Source: Verrucomicrobiales bacterium
Lineage (GTDB): Bacteria > Verrucomicrobiota > Verrucomicrobiia > Verrucomicrobiales > DEV007
Reading direction: 5' to 3'
Assembly (NCBI GenBank): GCA_028047635.1
Contig: JAOFXR010000032.1
Coordinates: 1 to 33,033 of the forward strand
DNA length: 33,033 nt
The notes beneath the pieces are model-generated. The model was given only the letters and a program-made list of their open reading frames with translations, was not told the DNA's origin and did not search any database. How positions within the stretch are numbered: the stretch's first letter is position 1; every line of letters starts with the position of its first letter. Both the position numbers and the translations under genes were made by a program. Below are positions 21,623 to 30,307 of the stretch, piece after piece.

Positions 21623-24601
21623 CTATTTGCTGAGGGGCTTTGTCGTTCGCAGATAGAGAAAGAGATCACGAACGTCTTCTCTTCGCAGAGAATCTAGAAG
21701 ACCGGGGGGCATTAGCGAGACGTTGGAAGTCTGCCGGGTTTTGACTTCACTGGTATCGATTCGTTCGACCTGTCCCACTTGTCGAAAAGTGATCACCTGG
21801 TCGTTCTCTTCAACCACATTGCCCACGAGGGTTCGGCCGTTGTTCAGGGTGAGGGTGACGAGGCGGTAATCGGGGGATACATCCTCTGACGGGAACAGCA
21901 CGTTGATCAGGAAGTAGTCGAGATCAGCGCGTCCTGAACCGGTGAGATTGGGGCCGATTAGGCCTCCTTCCTCGTAGAGTTGGTGGCAGGCTGAGCAGAC
22001 TCGACGAAATACTTCGCGCCCGTCAACGGCATCACCACTGGCGAGATAGTTTTCAGAGAGTCGTTTCTTCCATGTCGCAATTTGGGCCGCTTTTTCAGAC
22101 GCCCCTTTTTCTTCTATGCCGATGAATTTGGTGAAAGCTTTTTTCTGCGACGTTGTCATCATGATCTGAAGCGCTACGTAGGTGGGAATCCGCTCCTTTG
22201 CGATGTCGCTTTTAAACAGGGCTTCAACGAGGGCATCGGCAAAATTTTCCCTCGATGCGAGGGTTTCGAGAATGGCCGTAATTTGCTCATTCGTGGTTTC
22301 CTCTTCAGAGAGAAGCGCAAGAAGCCGACTCGCTGAGCCTTCGGTTGCGAATACGCTTTCCGCGCGAATCGCCTCGAGAGTCAGTTCGGGGAATTTAAGC
22401 GCCTCCGGCAGTTTTCCTGCGATCACCGGCGATTCTGCAGAGATGAGCATCCTGAAATAATCGAGCCGTTTGCTGTCCGGTGTTGTTTCCGCAAAAATTC
22501 GTTCTGCTATTTCTTCTTCACCGGAGGGATCGCCGAAGCGAAGGGCGAGTTGAAATGCCTGTGTCAGGATCTCGGGATCTTTTTTTCCTTTTAAAATGGA
22601 GAAGAGATTTCTCCATTCCGCAGGCATGTCCGCGCGCATGGGAAGTGCTTCGAGCAAACCGGTGAGCATGGCGTGAAGTGCCTGGGTCTCAATCTCTTTG
22701 CTTTGCAGCGCAGTGACGACGGCGGGGAGCGAGTCAGCGGTAACGGCTCGTTTTGTGATCGCCTGACTGAGCCATGGATGTCCGGGTTTCAGGGCCACTT
22801 GCATTGCCCGGGCGGGATTGGTTTCGACAAGTGGTTCAAAGCCGTACCAGCGCATCAAAGCGAAATTGCGATCATCTTTGCTGATGGTGATGCGCGCCAG
22901 CGCCTCGGCGGCGTTCCAGCGAAGTTCAATGGGAATGCGCTGCAGCAGGGCTGCTATGCGATAAAGAACAGCCGAATCCGTTTCCTTCTGAATGATATTT
23001 TCTAACCATATCACCTGTTTGAGGGATGGGGTATTTTCGGTGAATGTCAGGGTGAGAAGGTGAGTTCGGACAGGCGCGCGCTTTTCTGAATCGAAGGAGG
23101 CATCGTAGATTGGCTGAACCCAGTTCTCGGCAGGCAGCAGGGCATGCAGTGCTTGAACGGCACTGATCGCATCGGGAACGGGAGCTGTTTTAGCTTTCTC
23201 TAAGAGAAGCTTTCTAGATTCATCGCTCACCAGCGTTGCGGCATGATTGGGTTGGTTGCCGCGCTCATGCAGGTTCCGCAGTGCGTGATGCCGCCACCAG
23301 ACGTTTTCGTGAAACAGCAAGGCGATGAGCGTTTCATTGCTCATTGAGGCTACGTCGAATGGCGTCTTCTCAGCTCGATTGCCATACCAGACTTCGTAGA
23401 GTCTTCCGCTGCTGCGATGGATCCCGTCTCTGTCGTGGCATTCTCCCAGGTCGGTCCACTCGGCCATCATCATTTCCCCGTAGGGCCCCTGACAAAGGTC
23501 GACGGCTCGAAACCACGGGCTGGTACTGCGCAAAAAATCTTCGCCGTGACTTGCGGTCCAGGCCGATTCTTTACGGCTCAGGTGCTCCATATTGAGGCGT
23601 TGGCCCAATACGTTGCTGAAAAATACTTTTCCGCGGTATTTGTCGGGCCATGCGTTGGCCTGATAGATCATCATGCCGCAGTGGGAATGGCCCCCGCCGG
23701 CCTCATCGTTTCCGGTGAAATCTTTACGTCCGGTTTGTCCCCCTGACCAATGTCGGTGATCGGAGGTGGGTTCCATCATTGCGTAGCTATGGGCGCCTGA
23801 ACCCTTTCCTGAGCCCTGATCGTAACGCGCACCGGGAACGAGGTGCCAGAAATGGTCGATAACACTCGTCGTAATAAATCCTTCGCCCTCCTCATTCCAG
23901 GCCAGGCCCCAGGGATTTACGGTTCCCTCCGCCCAGACTTCGAAACGTGTTTTTGAAGGGTGGTAGCGCCAGATCGAGCAACTGAGTGGTGTGCGCTCGT
24001 CATCGGGTGTGCCGGGTTTGCCTACCTTGGATGGTTTCTTAATTCCATGTCGTCCATAGAGCCAGCCGTCCGGCCCCCATTTCAGACCATTGAAAAAATT
24101 ATGTTCTGCCTCGGTGCTCCAGCCATCGAGGACTATGGTCGGATCTCCATCCACCACGTCATCCCGATCCGAGTCGGGAATGAAAAGTAGTTCGGGTGCA
24201 TCGCAAAGCCACACACCTCCGTGTCCGATCTGAAAACCGCTCGTGTGATTTCCCTGATCCCAAAAGATGGTGCGTTTGTCGAATTCGCCGTCGTTGTCGG
24301 TGTCTTCAAAAATGACCAAGCGGTCTTTGCCGCTGCGTTTCCACTCGATGTAAGAAAAGCTTTCAAGGACCCAAAGGCGACCACGGTCATCGTATTCGAT
24401 CGCGATGGGTTGGGCTACGTCAGGTTCTCCTGCGAACAGGGAAATGTGGAAGCCCTCCGGAACTGTGATGAGTTCCAATGACTCAGTAGGCGAGGGAGGG
24501 GCACTGGAGGGGTTCTGTGTATCGACAATGCCGTCAGGCAGTTGGCCAAACGATTGGACGGTGAGAAGTGCAAACAGCGCAAAGGAGGTGAAAATTCTCA
24601 T
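21623..24601 (-). CDS. PVC-type membrane-bound dehydrogenase/heme-binding CxxCH protein
   Basis: A 992-residue exported protein of a family restricted largely to Verrucomicrobia and Planctomycetes. In order: signal peptide (1-19); a PQQ-dehydrogenase-like beta-propeller (about 35-420) with 'V-P-E-G-F-H-I-S-L-F-A-G-E-P-D', 'D-D-R-G-R-L-W-V', NFFNGLKWGPDGWLYGRHG and several HxH/GGGHSHCG elements; a HEAT-like alpha-solenoid (about 430-830); then a cytochrome c domain with the heme motif CSACH at 869-873 and the sixth-ligand region LMPPGLLDSL. The FITTSVIDHFWHLVPGARY segment is typical. It probably oxidises a sugar-like substrate and passes electrons to the periplasmic chain. The kinase gene is 70 bases downstream. 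Confidence 0.93.
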   Translation of the reverse strand: MRIFTSFALFALLTVQSFGQLPDGIVDTQNPSSAPPSPTESLELITVPEGFHISLFAGEPDVAQPIAIEYDDRGRLWVLESFSYIEWKRSGKDRLVIFEDTDNDGEFDKRTIFWDQGNHTSGFQIGHGGVWLCDAPELLFIPDSDRDDVVDGDPTIVLDGWSTEAEHNFFNGLKWGPDGWLYGRHGIKKPSKVGKPGTPDDERTPLSCSIWRYHPSKTRFEVWAEGTVNPWGLAWNEEGEGFITTSVIDHFWHLVPGARYDQGSGKGSGAHSYAMMEPTSDHRHWSGGQTGRKDFTGNDEAGGGHSHCGMMIYQANAWPDKYRGKVFFSNVLGQRLNMEHLSRKESAWTASHGEDFLRSTSPWFRAVDLCQGPYGEMMMAEWTDLGECHDRDGIHRSSGRLYEVWYGNRAEKTPFDVASMSNETLIALLFHENVWWRHHALRNLHERGNQPNHAATLVSDESRKLLLEKAKTAPVPDAISAVQALHALLPAENWVQPIYDASFDSEKRAPVRTHLLTLTFTENTPSLKQVIWLENIIQKETDSAVLYRIAALLQRIPIELRWNAAEALARITISKDDRNFALMRWYGFEPLVETNPARAMQVALKPGHPWLSQAITKRAVTADSLPAVVTALQSKEIETQALHAMLTGLLEALPMRADMPAEWRNLFSILKGKKDPEILTQAFQLALRFGDPSGEEEIAERIFAETTPDSKRLDYFRMLISAESPVIAGKLPEALKFPELTLEAIRAESVFATEGSASRLLALLSEEETTNEQITAILETLASRENFADALVEALFKSDIAKERIPTYVALQIMMTTSQKKAFTKFIGIEEKGASEKAAQIATWKKRLSENYLASGDAVDGREVFRRVCSACHQLYEEGGLIGPNLTGSGRADLDYFLINVLFPSEDVSPDYRLVTLTLNNGRTLVGNVVEENDQVITFRQVGQVERIDTSEVKTRQTSNVSLMPPGLLDSLRREDVRDLFLYLRTTKPLSK

Positions 24602-24647
24602 TCTGTCTCAATCTGCTAACTTTTGTCGTTTCGACCATTGGCTTATA

Positions 24648-24670
24648 TCCGGATCAGGTTTCTGACCGGA
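24648..24670. other. Hairpin between the NhaC and PVC cytochrome genes
   Basis: TCCGG-(A)-TCAG (24648-24657) pairs with CTGA-CCGGA (24662-24670) around a GTTT loop, a 9-bp stem with a single bulge. It lies in the 76-base gap between two minus-strand genes. There is no strong T-run, so it is at best a weak attenuator or mRNA-processing stem. Confidence 0.35.
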
Positions 24671-24677
24671 GCGAATG

Positions 24678-26555
24678 CTAAGCGAAAAAGGCAACCGTGA
24701 TCGTCCAGAGGATCGCGGCCAATCCCGCTGCGTAAGAAGCGGGGACGATCTGCGTTTTGACGTGATCCATCAGATCGCAGCCGGTTGTCATGGAACTGAG
24801 AATCGTCGTATCCGAAATGGGGGAGCACTGGTCACCGAAAACACTGCCGTTCAGAACCGTGGCGAAACAAACCGACATAAAGAGCTCAGGGTTCGCGAGT
24901 TCACTTCCCTGGGCAACGCTCCATGCGAGTGGCATCGCAAGTGGGAAGGCGATCGCGTAGGTGCCCCAACTCGTTCCGGTCGAAAACGCGATGATCATGG
25001 TGAGGATTTGCAAGGTCACGGGAAGCGCAATGTAGGAGATTTTATCACCTAACAAGTCAACCAGGTAGCTGCCGGCCCCGACTTCACGACTGATACTGCC
25101 GATCGTGACTGCGAGCACGAGAATGACCGATCCGAAAACAACACCCTTGAGACCGTCACCAATTCCTTCGATAACATCACCGAGTCTCATTCCTTTGAAA
25201 AGCGCTACGAAGACGGAGACTAGCAACGCGACGCCAAAAGCCCAGTTTACCTTGGGGCTGCCCATGAAAATGAAGGTCCCGATCGCGATGCCGAGCAAGA
25301 GAACGAGAGGTATGAAAAATTCAAGCACGTTCGTTTTGTAACCTTTGGGAACATGACTGACTTGCAGTTCTTTTGCATTCATGGGGCGCGCATCGGGAGC
25401 GTCGAGCTGCCCCGTTGTTCGCGCCCGCTCGTGGGCGGCACGAATCCCGGGACCGGAAAACCGGGTGATTCCGAGACTAAGCAACAGGGTCCCAATTACG
25501 GCAAGAATTCCATAAAAACTAAATGGAACACTGCTGAAAAAGAAGGAAATGCGATCCGCTTCGGTGGCAAGAAAAGCGACGCCTGGAACAAAAATAAAGG
25601 CCTGGACATATACCGGCCAGGCATTGAAGGCGAGAACTGATGCGATAGGTGATGCGGTTGAATCCACAATGTAGGCAAGTTCCTCGTGACTCACTTTCTC
25701 TAAATCGGCGACAGGTTTCACTATGGTTCCGACCAAAACCACGCTGACGGTGCCCCCCTGAAAAAAGAGCACTCCCATCACCCACGAGACAAACTTGGCA
25801 GATCGAGGGCCTTTCACGAAATGTTTCGTCATGAACTCGGCAAAGGCCTGAGCCGCTCCCGTCCGCGACCAAATCCCCATGAGCCCACCGAGTAACCAGA
25901 GGTATAGCAGAATAATTCCGGCGGCACTCTTGCTTCCGATGCTTGGTAATAAAACAGCGTCGGTAATGTCAAATCGCCCCAGCATGAAGGCGCCGACAAC
26001 CACTCCGCTGAATAGCGCTGTCATCGCTTCTTTGGTAACGAGACAAAGGCAGATGGCCATCAAGGCAGGAAGTAACGACCATACTCCAAAGTGAAATTTG
26101 GCTTCTAAGAGTGAATACTGTTTTGCGGTTACGCCGTCTTTAGTGACTGTTTCAACGACCCACTGGCTATCGATCGCGGGCTCATCCGAACTGACGCTGA
26201 GCACTTCCTGTCTCAGTGGAGACTCAGCGTAAGGGACCACGTTTTCAATAAGTGTCTCGGCGCCTTTGAAAGTGTAGGCCAATTGGCCGGCATCGTTGGT
26301 GTAAGTGTTATACGTCGATTTTTGCTCGAGCCATTTCACATCGACTTTTGCGGCAATGAGTAAGCTCGCAACAAGACCAACGATAAGAATGATCGCGGCT
26401 GAAAATTTCGAAGGTTTCAGAAAGCCCGCGGATCTGATTTGGATATCGGGTTGGTCTGCCGTTCCCGTGGCCGCCTCTTCGATCGCGGCAATTGGCTCAT
26501 AGACTTCCTCTTCAGTCGATGGTTTTTCGTTCTTGGGGTCTTCGGAAGTGCTCAT
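24678..26555 (-). CDS. NhaC-family Na+/H+ antiporter-like transporter
   Basis: A 625-residue inner-membrane transporter of the ion transporter superfamily. Characteristic motifs are '[18 protein letters not shown]' (about 290-310), [15 protein letters not shown] and [20 protein letters not shown] near the C-terminus. An acidic N-terminal tail of about 45 residues precedes TM1 (about 52-70). An insertion of about 85 residues (71-155) between TM1 and TM2 has no hydrophobic run and should lie outside the membrane; it is longer than in classic NhaC. Related proteins include malate/lactate and amino-acid exchangers, so sodium/proton exchange is not certain. The gene lies 52 bases after the racemase gene and probably shares its operon. 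Confidence 0.87.
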   Translation of the reverse strand: MSTSEDPKNEKPSTEEEVYEPIAAIEEAATGTADQPDIQIRSAGFLKPSKFSAAIILIVGLVASLLIAAKVDVKWLEQKSTYNTYTNDAGQLAYTFKGAETLIENVVPYAESPLRQEVLSVSSDEPAIDSQWVVETVTKDGVTAKQYSLLEAKFHFGVWSLLPALMAICLCLVTKEAMTALFSGVVVGAFMLGRFDITDAVLLPSIGSKSAAGIILLYLWLLGGLMGIWSRTGAAQAFAEFMTKHFVKGPRSAKFVSWVMGVLFFQGGTVSVVLVGTIVKPVADLEKVSHEELAYIVDSTASPIASVLAFNAWPVYVQAFIFVPGVAFLATEADRISFFFSSVPFSFYGILAVIGTLLLSLGITRFSGPGIRAAHERARTTGQLDAPDARPMNAKELQVSHVPKGYKTNVLEFFIPLVLLLGIAIGTFIFMGSPKVNWAFGVALLVSVFVALFKGMRLGDVIEGIGDGLKGVVFGSVILVLAVTIGSISREVGAGSYLVDLLGDKISYIALPVTLQILTMIIAFSTGTSWGTYAIAFPLAMPLAWSVAQGSELANPELFMSVCFATVLNGSVFGDQCSPISDTTILSSMTTGCDLMDHVKTQIVPASYAAGLAAILWTITVAFFA

Positions 26556-26607
26556 GTTGGATGATTGGAAAATAAAGTGGCGTGCCCGACTTTTGGAAAC
26601 CTAGCCT

Positions 26608-27369
26608 TCAAATGGAAAGATATTTTTCAGCAAATTCAGAAACGCTTGATGTGGATACTACCTCACCTGTCACGGTAAGATCCAGTTTTCTATTTGAGCT
26701 AAAGGTGTCGAAATCCAACAGGCTCGAACAATAGGCTCGCGGGTCGAGGAATTCGACCGTGGGAAATAGAGCTTTCAGTTGACGCTCGGCCATGGGAAAG
26801 CAGGTGCAGGCTAATACCGCGAAGTCGGTGTCTTGCAGTGCTTGTCGAAGCCCGGGAGTGATGACTTCTTCTTCGAGCCAGGGATGGAATCGGGCGACGC
26901 TTCGCTCGAGTTCCGTCGCGGCGATGGTCGCAATTTCTATTTCAGGGATGCCGATCCTCAGTAGATCAGGGTAGAGTGGCTGGCTGGCGGTAAACGAAGT
27001 CCCGATAATTAAGACGCGCTTCCCTTTCATCGCGTCGGCTTCCGCTGCAATCATTGCTTCAAAGCAATTGACCATTGAGACCACTTGCCTGAGGTCGGGA
27101 TGCGATTGTTGCGTCTCAGGAAACTGGTGAAAGCGAATCGACAAAGTGTTGCACCCAATGACCAGCGTCTCTGATTGCTGAGCCGCGTGTTCCAACCACG
27201 TCTTCGCGACTTCCGCGATTGCCTCGTCGGGTTTTACGCCCAGCGGATTGATCGCATAGTCGGCAAGGAACTCTACGTCGCAATGGTTTCCTGCTGTCCG
27301 GATCGACCGAAGAACGGAGAGACCTCCGATACAGGAGTCCGCAATAAAGAGCGGGCGGGTATCACTCAT
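26608..27369 (-). CDS. Divergent glutamate/aspartate racemase-like protein
   Basis: A 253-residue protein with the two-domain racemase fold. The opening [17 protein letters not shown] matches MurI (usually 'gvfDSGvGGLtVlr') with Cys13 for Gly. Cys73 in VIGCNTLS and Cys188 in [10 protein letters not shown] match the two catalytic cysteines, but Cys190 replaces the His that in MurI follows the second cysteine in CTHYP. The chemistry may therefore differ; amino-acid racemase or a relative is possible. I chose the ATG at 27369, as it overlaps the C26 peptidase gene by 8 bases (ATGAGTGA), a coupling arrangement; the open frame reaches 27570 but overlaps that gene far more. The NhaC-like transporter gene follows. 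Confidence 0.8.
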   Translation of the reverse strand: MSDTRPLFIADSCIGGLSVLRSIRTAGNHCDVEFLADYAINPLGVKPDEAIAEVAKTWLEHAAQQSETLVIGCNTLSIRFHQFPETQQSHPDLRQVVSMVNCFEAMIAAEADAMKGKRVLIIGTSFTASQPLYPDLLRIGIPEIEIATIAATELERSVARFHPWLEEEVITPGLRQALQDTDFAVLACTCFPMAERQLKALFPTVEFLDPRAYCSSLLDFDTFSSNRKLDLTVTGEVVSTSSVSEFAEKYLSI

Positions 27370-28162
27370 CCACGGCGGTTGCCGAACTTTTTGCTTTCGT
27401 TGAAGCCTCGATAAAAGCGCGAAAAATCTTCGCGTGCTTCTCGTCCTCTTCGATGAGTTTTTCAGGGTGCCATTGCACACCGATGAGAAAGCGATCCTTT
27501 TCCGTCGTTTCGGTCGCTTCAATAACTCCGTCCGGACTTCTTGCGACAACACGAAGGCCTTCGCCGACATCGCGCACCGCCTGGTGATGAAGAGAGTTCA
27601 CTTCAAAAGAAGTCTCGCCGAAAATCTCACTCAATCTTGAATCGGCTTCGAGATCGACAAGGTGAGTAATGTCGCGGTGATTGACCCCAAATTCCGAAGG
27701 GATATCCTGAACCAGCGACCCGCCATGGGCTACGTTGATCCATTGGCTCCCGAGACAGATTCCCAGGAGCGGCTTGTCAGTTTTCTCAATCCACTTGGTG
27801 ATGAGCTCCTTTTCAAAAAGGTAACGATCTTCTTCGAGCAATTTCGTGGTCGGGTGTTGCTCTTCGCCCCATTCGGAAGGGGGGATATCGGCACCGCCCG
27901 GCATGAGCAAGCCGTCGACGAGTTCCAGATACTCGCTGATTTTTTCAGGACTGCCATCTCCGTTGGGGAGAACTACCGGAATGCCGCCCGCTTCGCGAAT
28001 CGCGAGAACGTAGGTGTCGTTCGTGAGGCTGGCGATTCCGATTAAGGGCGCGTCGAAGTCCGGTTTTGTTTCCAGTCCTCGCTGGCTTTTGTTCCCTGCA
28101 AGAAAACCCAGTAAAAGGGCCGCGATCAGCCCGGTAGCGAGAAGTAGGTGGCGTCTATTCAT
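27362..28162 (-). CDS. Gamma-glutamyl-GABA hydrolase-like class I amidotransferase (peptidase C26)
   Basis: A 266-residue glutamine-amidotransferase-fold hydrolase. A membrane anchor or signal sequence occupies residues 5-23 ([19 protein letters not shown]). The triad is readable: Cys136 in LGICLGSQ, and His232 and Glu234 in GVQWHPE. Other family marks are [13 protein letters not shown] and 'V-N-S-L-H-H-Q-A-V' near 188-196. PuuD-like members cleave gamma-glutamyl amide bonds of small molecules; an exported or membrane-anchored form suggests a periplasmic substrate. It is the first gene of a likely C26-racemase-NhaC operon and is divergent from a LysR regulator with 121 bases between. Canonical PuuD has GICRGxQ; here Leu replaces Arg. 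Confidence 0.88.
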   Translation of the reverse strand: MNRRHLLLATGLIAALLLGFLAGNKSQRGLETKPDFDAPLIGIASLTNDTYVLAIREAGGIPVVLPNGDGSPEKISEYLELVDGLLMPGGADIPPSEWGEEQHPTTKLLEEDRYLFEKELITKWIEKTDKPLLGICLGSQWINVAHGGSLVQDIPSEFGVNHRDITHLVDLEADSRLSEIFGETSFEVNSLHHQAVRDVGEGLRVVARSPDGVIEATETTEKDRFLIGVQWHPEKLIEEDEKHAKIFRAFIEASTKAKSSATAVDE

Positions 28163-28215
28163 TCTGAAAGTGATTCTTCGAACCTAATCACGCAAATCGT
28201 ATCGTCTTTGAGCAT

Positions 28216-28260
28216 AAAGCACTAGCTTTTACTTCTTTACCAAACCAAAAGTTTCCTTTT
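28216..28260. promoter_or_regulatory. Two related dyads in the LysR/C26 divergent region
   Basis: AAAGC-ACTA-GCTTT (28216-28229) and AAAAG-TTTC-CTTTT (28247-28260) are both five-base inverted repeats around a four-base spacer, and their centres lie 31 bases apart, about three DNA turns. They sit between the divergent LysR and C26 genes, where LysR-family sites are expected. This is the best operator candidate, but neither is a textbook T-N11-A. Confidence 0.45.
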
Positions 28261-28283
28261 AGACTGTGGGTCGCCTTCTGCCT

Positions 28284-29150
28284 ATGGAAATACGTTATTT
28301 TGAGAGCCTGATTTGTGTTGCCGAATATGGTTCGATTGCTCGTGCCGCCCGGAAGCAAAATCTGACTGCTGCTGCTGTCGGTCAACGTATCGCCCTGCTG
28401 GAAAGTCACTTTGATATTGCTTTACTGGACCGAAGAGCGCGCAGTGCGGTTCCCACTGAAGCCTGCTCTCAGCTGTTGCCGCTCGCCCGGCATATCGTAA
28501 GCAGTTTTCACGAAATGGGAGCAGTCCTTGAGCCTTCGGGCTTGTCGGGGAAGTATAGCCTCGGGGTGATTCCCACCGCCCTGACCGGGATACTTCCCGT
28601 GACGATTCGCAGGCTGGCGAAGCTTGCGCCAAAGCTGGTTCTCGAAATTAAGCCCGGTACTTCAGAGACTTTGTTCACAGAATTGAGCGACGGTAAGTTA
28701 GATGCAGTGATTATCGCCTTACCTCCTTTTGACTTGCCTGATCGATTTGTTGTCGATGTGATTCGTGAAGAGCCTCTTGTTCTGCTTTCAAAGAAGAGCG
28801 CCGGGAATTCGCCCCGGGAGATCCTGGAGAATAATCCCTATATCTGTTTCGATCCCCGCTCGTGGGCGGGAAACGGAGCGGTTTCCTATCTGAAGGAGGA
28901 AGGGATTCAAATCGAGCCTTTCTACGAGCTCGATGCGCTCGAGCCCATAGAAAAACTTGTCGTCGAGGGGATGGGCGTTTCACTGGTTCCGCAGTGGCCG
29001 GATTTAAAACTCAATTCACGGCGTCTCAATTGTCATGTCATTAAGGACCGGCGCTATAAAAGGAAAATGGCAATGGTGACGAAAGATGACAGCACCCGGC
29101 CTCAGGTTCTCGAAGTGCTTCGTGATTCTCTTAAAAGCACTCAGCGATGA
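28284..29150 (+). CDS. LysR-family transcriptional regulator
   Basis: A 288-residue LysR regulator. The N-terminal winged helix-turn-helix is MEIRYFESLICVAEYGSIAR through 'A-A-V-G-Q-R-I-A-L-L-E-S-H-F-D-I-A-L-L-D-R' (about 1-60), and residues 90-288 form the two-lobed effector-binding domain (GKYSLGVIPTALTGILPVTI at the first strand; LVVEGMGVSLVPQW near the end). The frame is open from a GTG at 28266, but the usual family opening and length favour the ATG at 28284. It is divergent from the C26 peptidase gene and probably controls that operon together with itself. The effector is unknown. The serine hydrolase gene converges on it with about 100 bases between. Confidence 0.93.
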   Translation: MEIRYFESLICVAEYGSIARAARKQNLTAAAVGQRIALLESHFDIALLDRRARSAVPTEACSQLLPLARHIVSSFHEMGAVLEPSGLSGKYSLGVIPTALTGILPVTIRRLAKLAPKLVLEIKPGTSETLFTELSDGKLDAVIIALPPFDLPDRFVVDVIREEPLVLLSKKSAGNSPREILENNPYICFDPRSWAGNGAVSYLKEEGIQIEPFYELDALEPIEKLVVEGMGVSLVPQWPDLKLNSRRLNCHVIKDRRYKRKMAMVTKDDSTRPQVLEVLRDSLKSTQR

Positions 29151-29251
29151 ACAGCGTGATGTTGCCATAGGTCTGATCACAGGCACTGCGCGGGGAAATT
29201 TTTCAAGTTCCTCTGCGGAGTTGAGGCCTGCAGAAGAAGAGGCGAAGGCTT

Positions 29252-30292
29252 CTATTCGTCTGCCAGGCAGGCTTCGACTGCTTCAACCAATTCGGCACGC
29301 CTTGCTTTGTTGAAGCGGGTGTTTTCACGGACGAAAAGGGCGACGGTAGTTTCGTTTCTCAGATCCCGTGAAATTCTGTTCCTTGCACTGCGGGGTGGGC
29401 TGCCGACGCCATCGTGATGAACTTTAACAAGTTCCTCGTTTTCGAACTCGAGTCGCCACCCCATTCCGTAATTGACGAACTCTCCATCGTTGAGCTTGCC
29501 CGAGGTGAAGTAGAGCGTTGAGGTTCCCTCATTGATCAGCGACTGATTCCACAAGGCGCGATCCCATTTTGCGTAATCGGCTATGGTTGTCATCATATTA
29601 CCCGATCCATTGAAACGCTTACTATCTGTCGTGTCATCCATTTTGAGCGGATCGAAAAGGTGCTCTTGCTGGAATTCGTGAAATGGCTTTTCGGTAATTA
29701 CCTCCATGATCCTACAGAGCAAGACATACCCTGAATTGGTGTATTCAAATTCAGTCCCCGGTTTTCGGAGCAAGGGCAGTGTCACGAGCCACTCAGCATG
29801 GGTCAGATTGTTCAAAGTTTTGAAATCGCGCGCCTCCTTGTAGGCGGTGATGGAGTCTCTCTCTTTCTGTTTAATGAAATTGGGCAAACCGCTGATGTGC
29901 CAAAGCAGATCCTGCACCAACAATTCACGGCCTGGATTCTTAAAGGTCAGCTCCGGAAGGTATTCGGAGACCTTGTCCGTCATTTTCAGTTTCCCTCCTT
30001 CAATAAGCATCGCAGCACACATCGCGGCAAATTGCTTCGTGACTGAAGCTAGCGGCATTCTCGTATTGGGAGTTACTGCATCTTCTCCATTCACCTTTCC
30101 GTAGCCTTTGCAATGCCGAATCTCATTGTCCTTTGTTACGAGGAGAGCGAGCCCTCCTTCGGAATTTTCAGGAAAAAACTCTCGTACGATGGCTGTGATT
30201 TTTCCGTTCGCGACTTCGGGATCGGTCGCAAGTGACCCTTTTGTCAAAAGCAGTGCAGCAAGAATAGTGAGAGCTATTTTTTTGGAAGACAT
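29252..30292 (-). CDS. Serine hydrolase of the beta-lactamase / D-alanyl-peptidase fold
   Basis: A 346-residue exported enzyme of the class C beta-lactamase superfamily. Signal peptide about 1-22 (ALTILAALLLTKGSLA). Catalytic motifs: S83-V-T-K86 (SxxK), Y184-T-N186 (YxN) and H293-D-G295 (HxG). The LLWHISGLPNF and 'G-Y-V-L-L-C-R-I-M-E' segments are typical. Family members are esterases, D-aminopeptidases, or peptidoglycan-related carboxypeptidases; specific function cannot be told. It lies only 15 bases after the BPL_N gene and so is probably in that operon. The C-terminus from about residue 320 is charged and ends EACLADE. Confidence 0.9.
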   Translation of the reverse strand: MSSKKIALTILAALLLTKGSLATDPEVANGKITAIVREFFPENSEGGLALLVTKDNEIRHCKGYGKVNGEDAVTPNTRMPLASVTKQFAAMCAAMLIEGGKLKMTDKVSEYLPELTFKNPGRELLVQDLLWHISGLPNFIKQKERDSITAYKEARDFKTLNNLTHAEWLVTLPLLRKPGTEFEYTNSGYVLLCRIMEVITEKPFHEFQQEHLFDPLKMDDTTDSKRFNGSGNMMTTIADYAKWDRALWNQSLINEGTSTLYFTSGKLNDGEFVNYGMGWRLEFENEELVKVHHDGVGSPPRSARNRISRDLRNETTVALFVRENTRFNKARRAELVEAVEACLADE

Positions 30293-30307
30293 CTTTTTGC
30301 TGAATTA

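Noticed and set aside
21553-21669. Longer start for the UMP/CMP kinase fusion
   Set aside because: It overlaps the end of the PVC cytochrome gene by 47 bases and adds residues with no family resemblance.
27370-27570. Longer start for the racemase
   Set aside because: It would overlap the C26 peptidase gene by about 200 bases; the MurI-like fold begins directly at the ATG at 27369.
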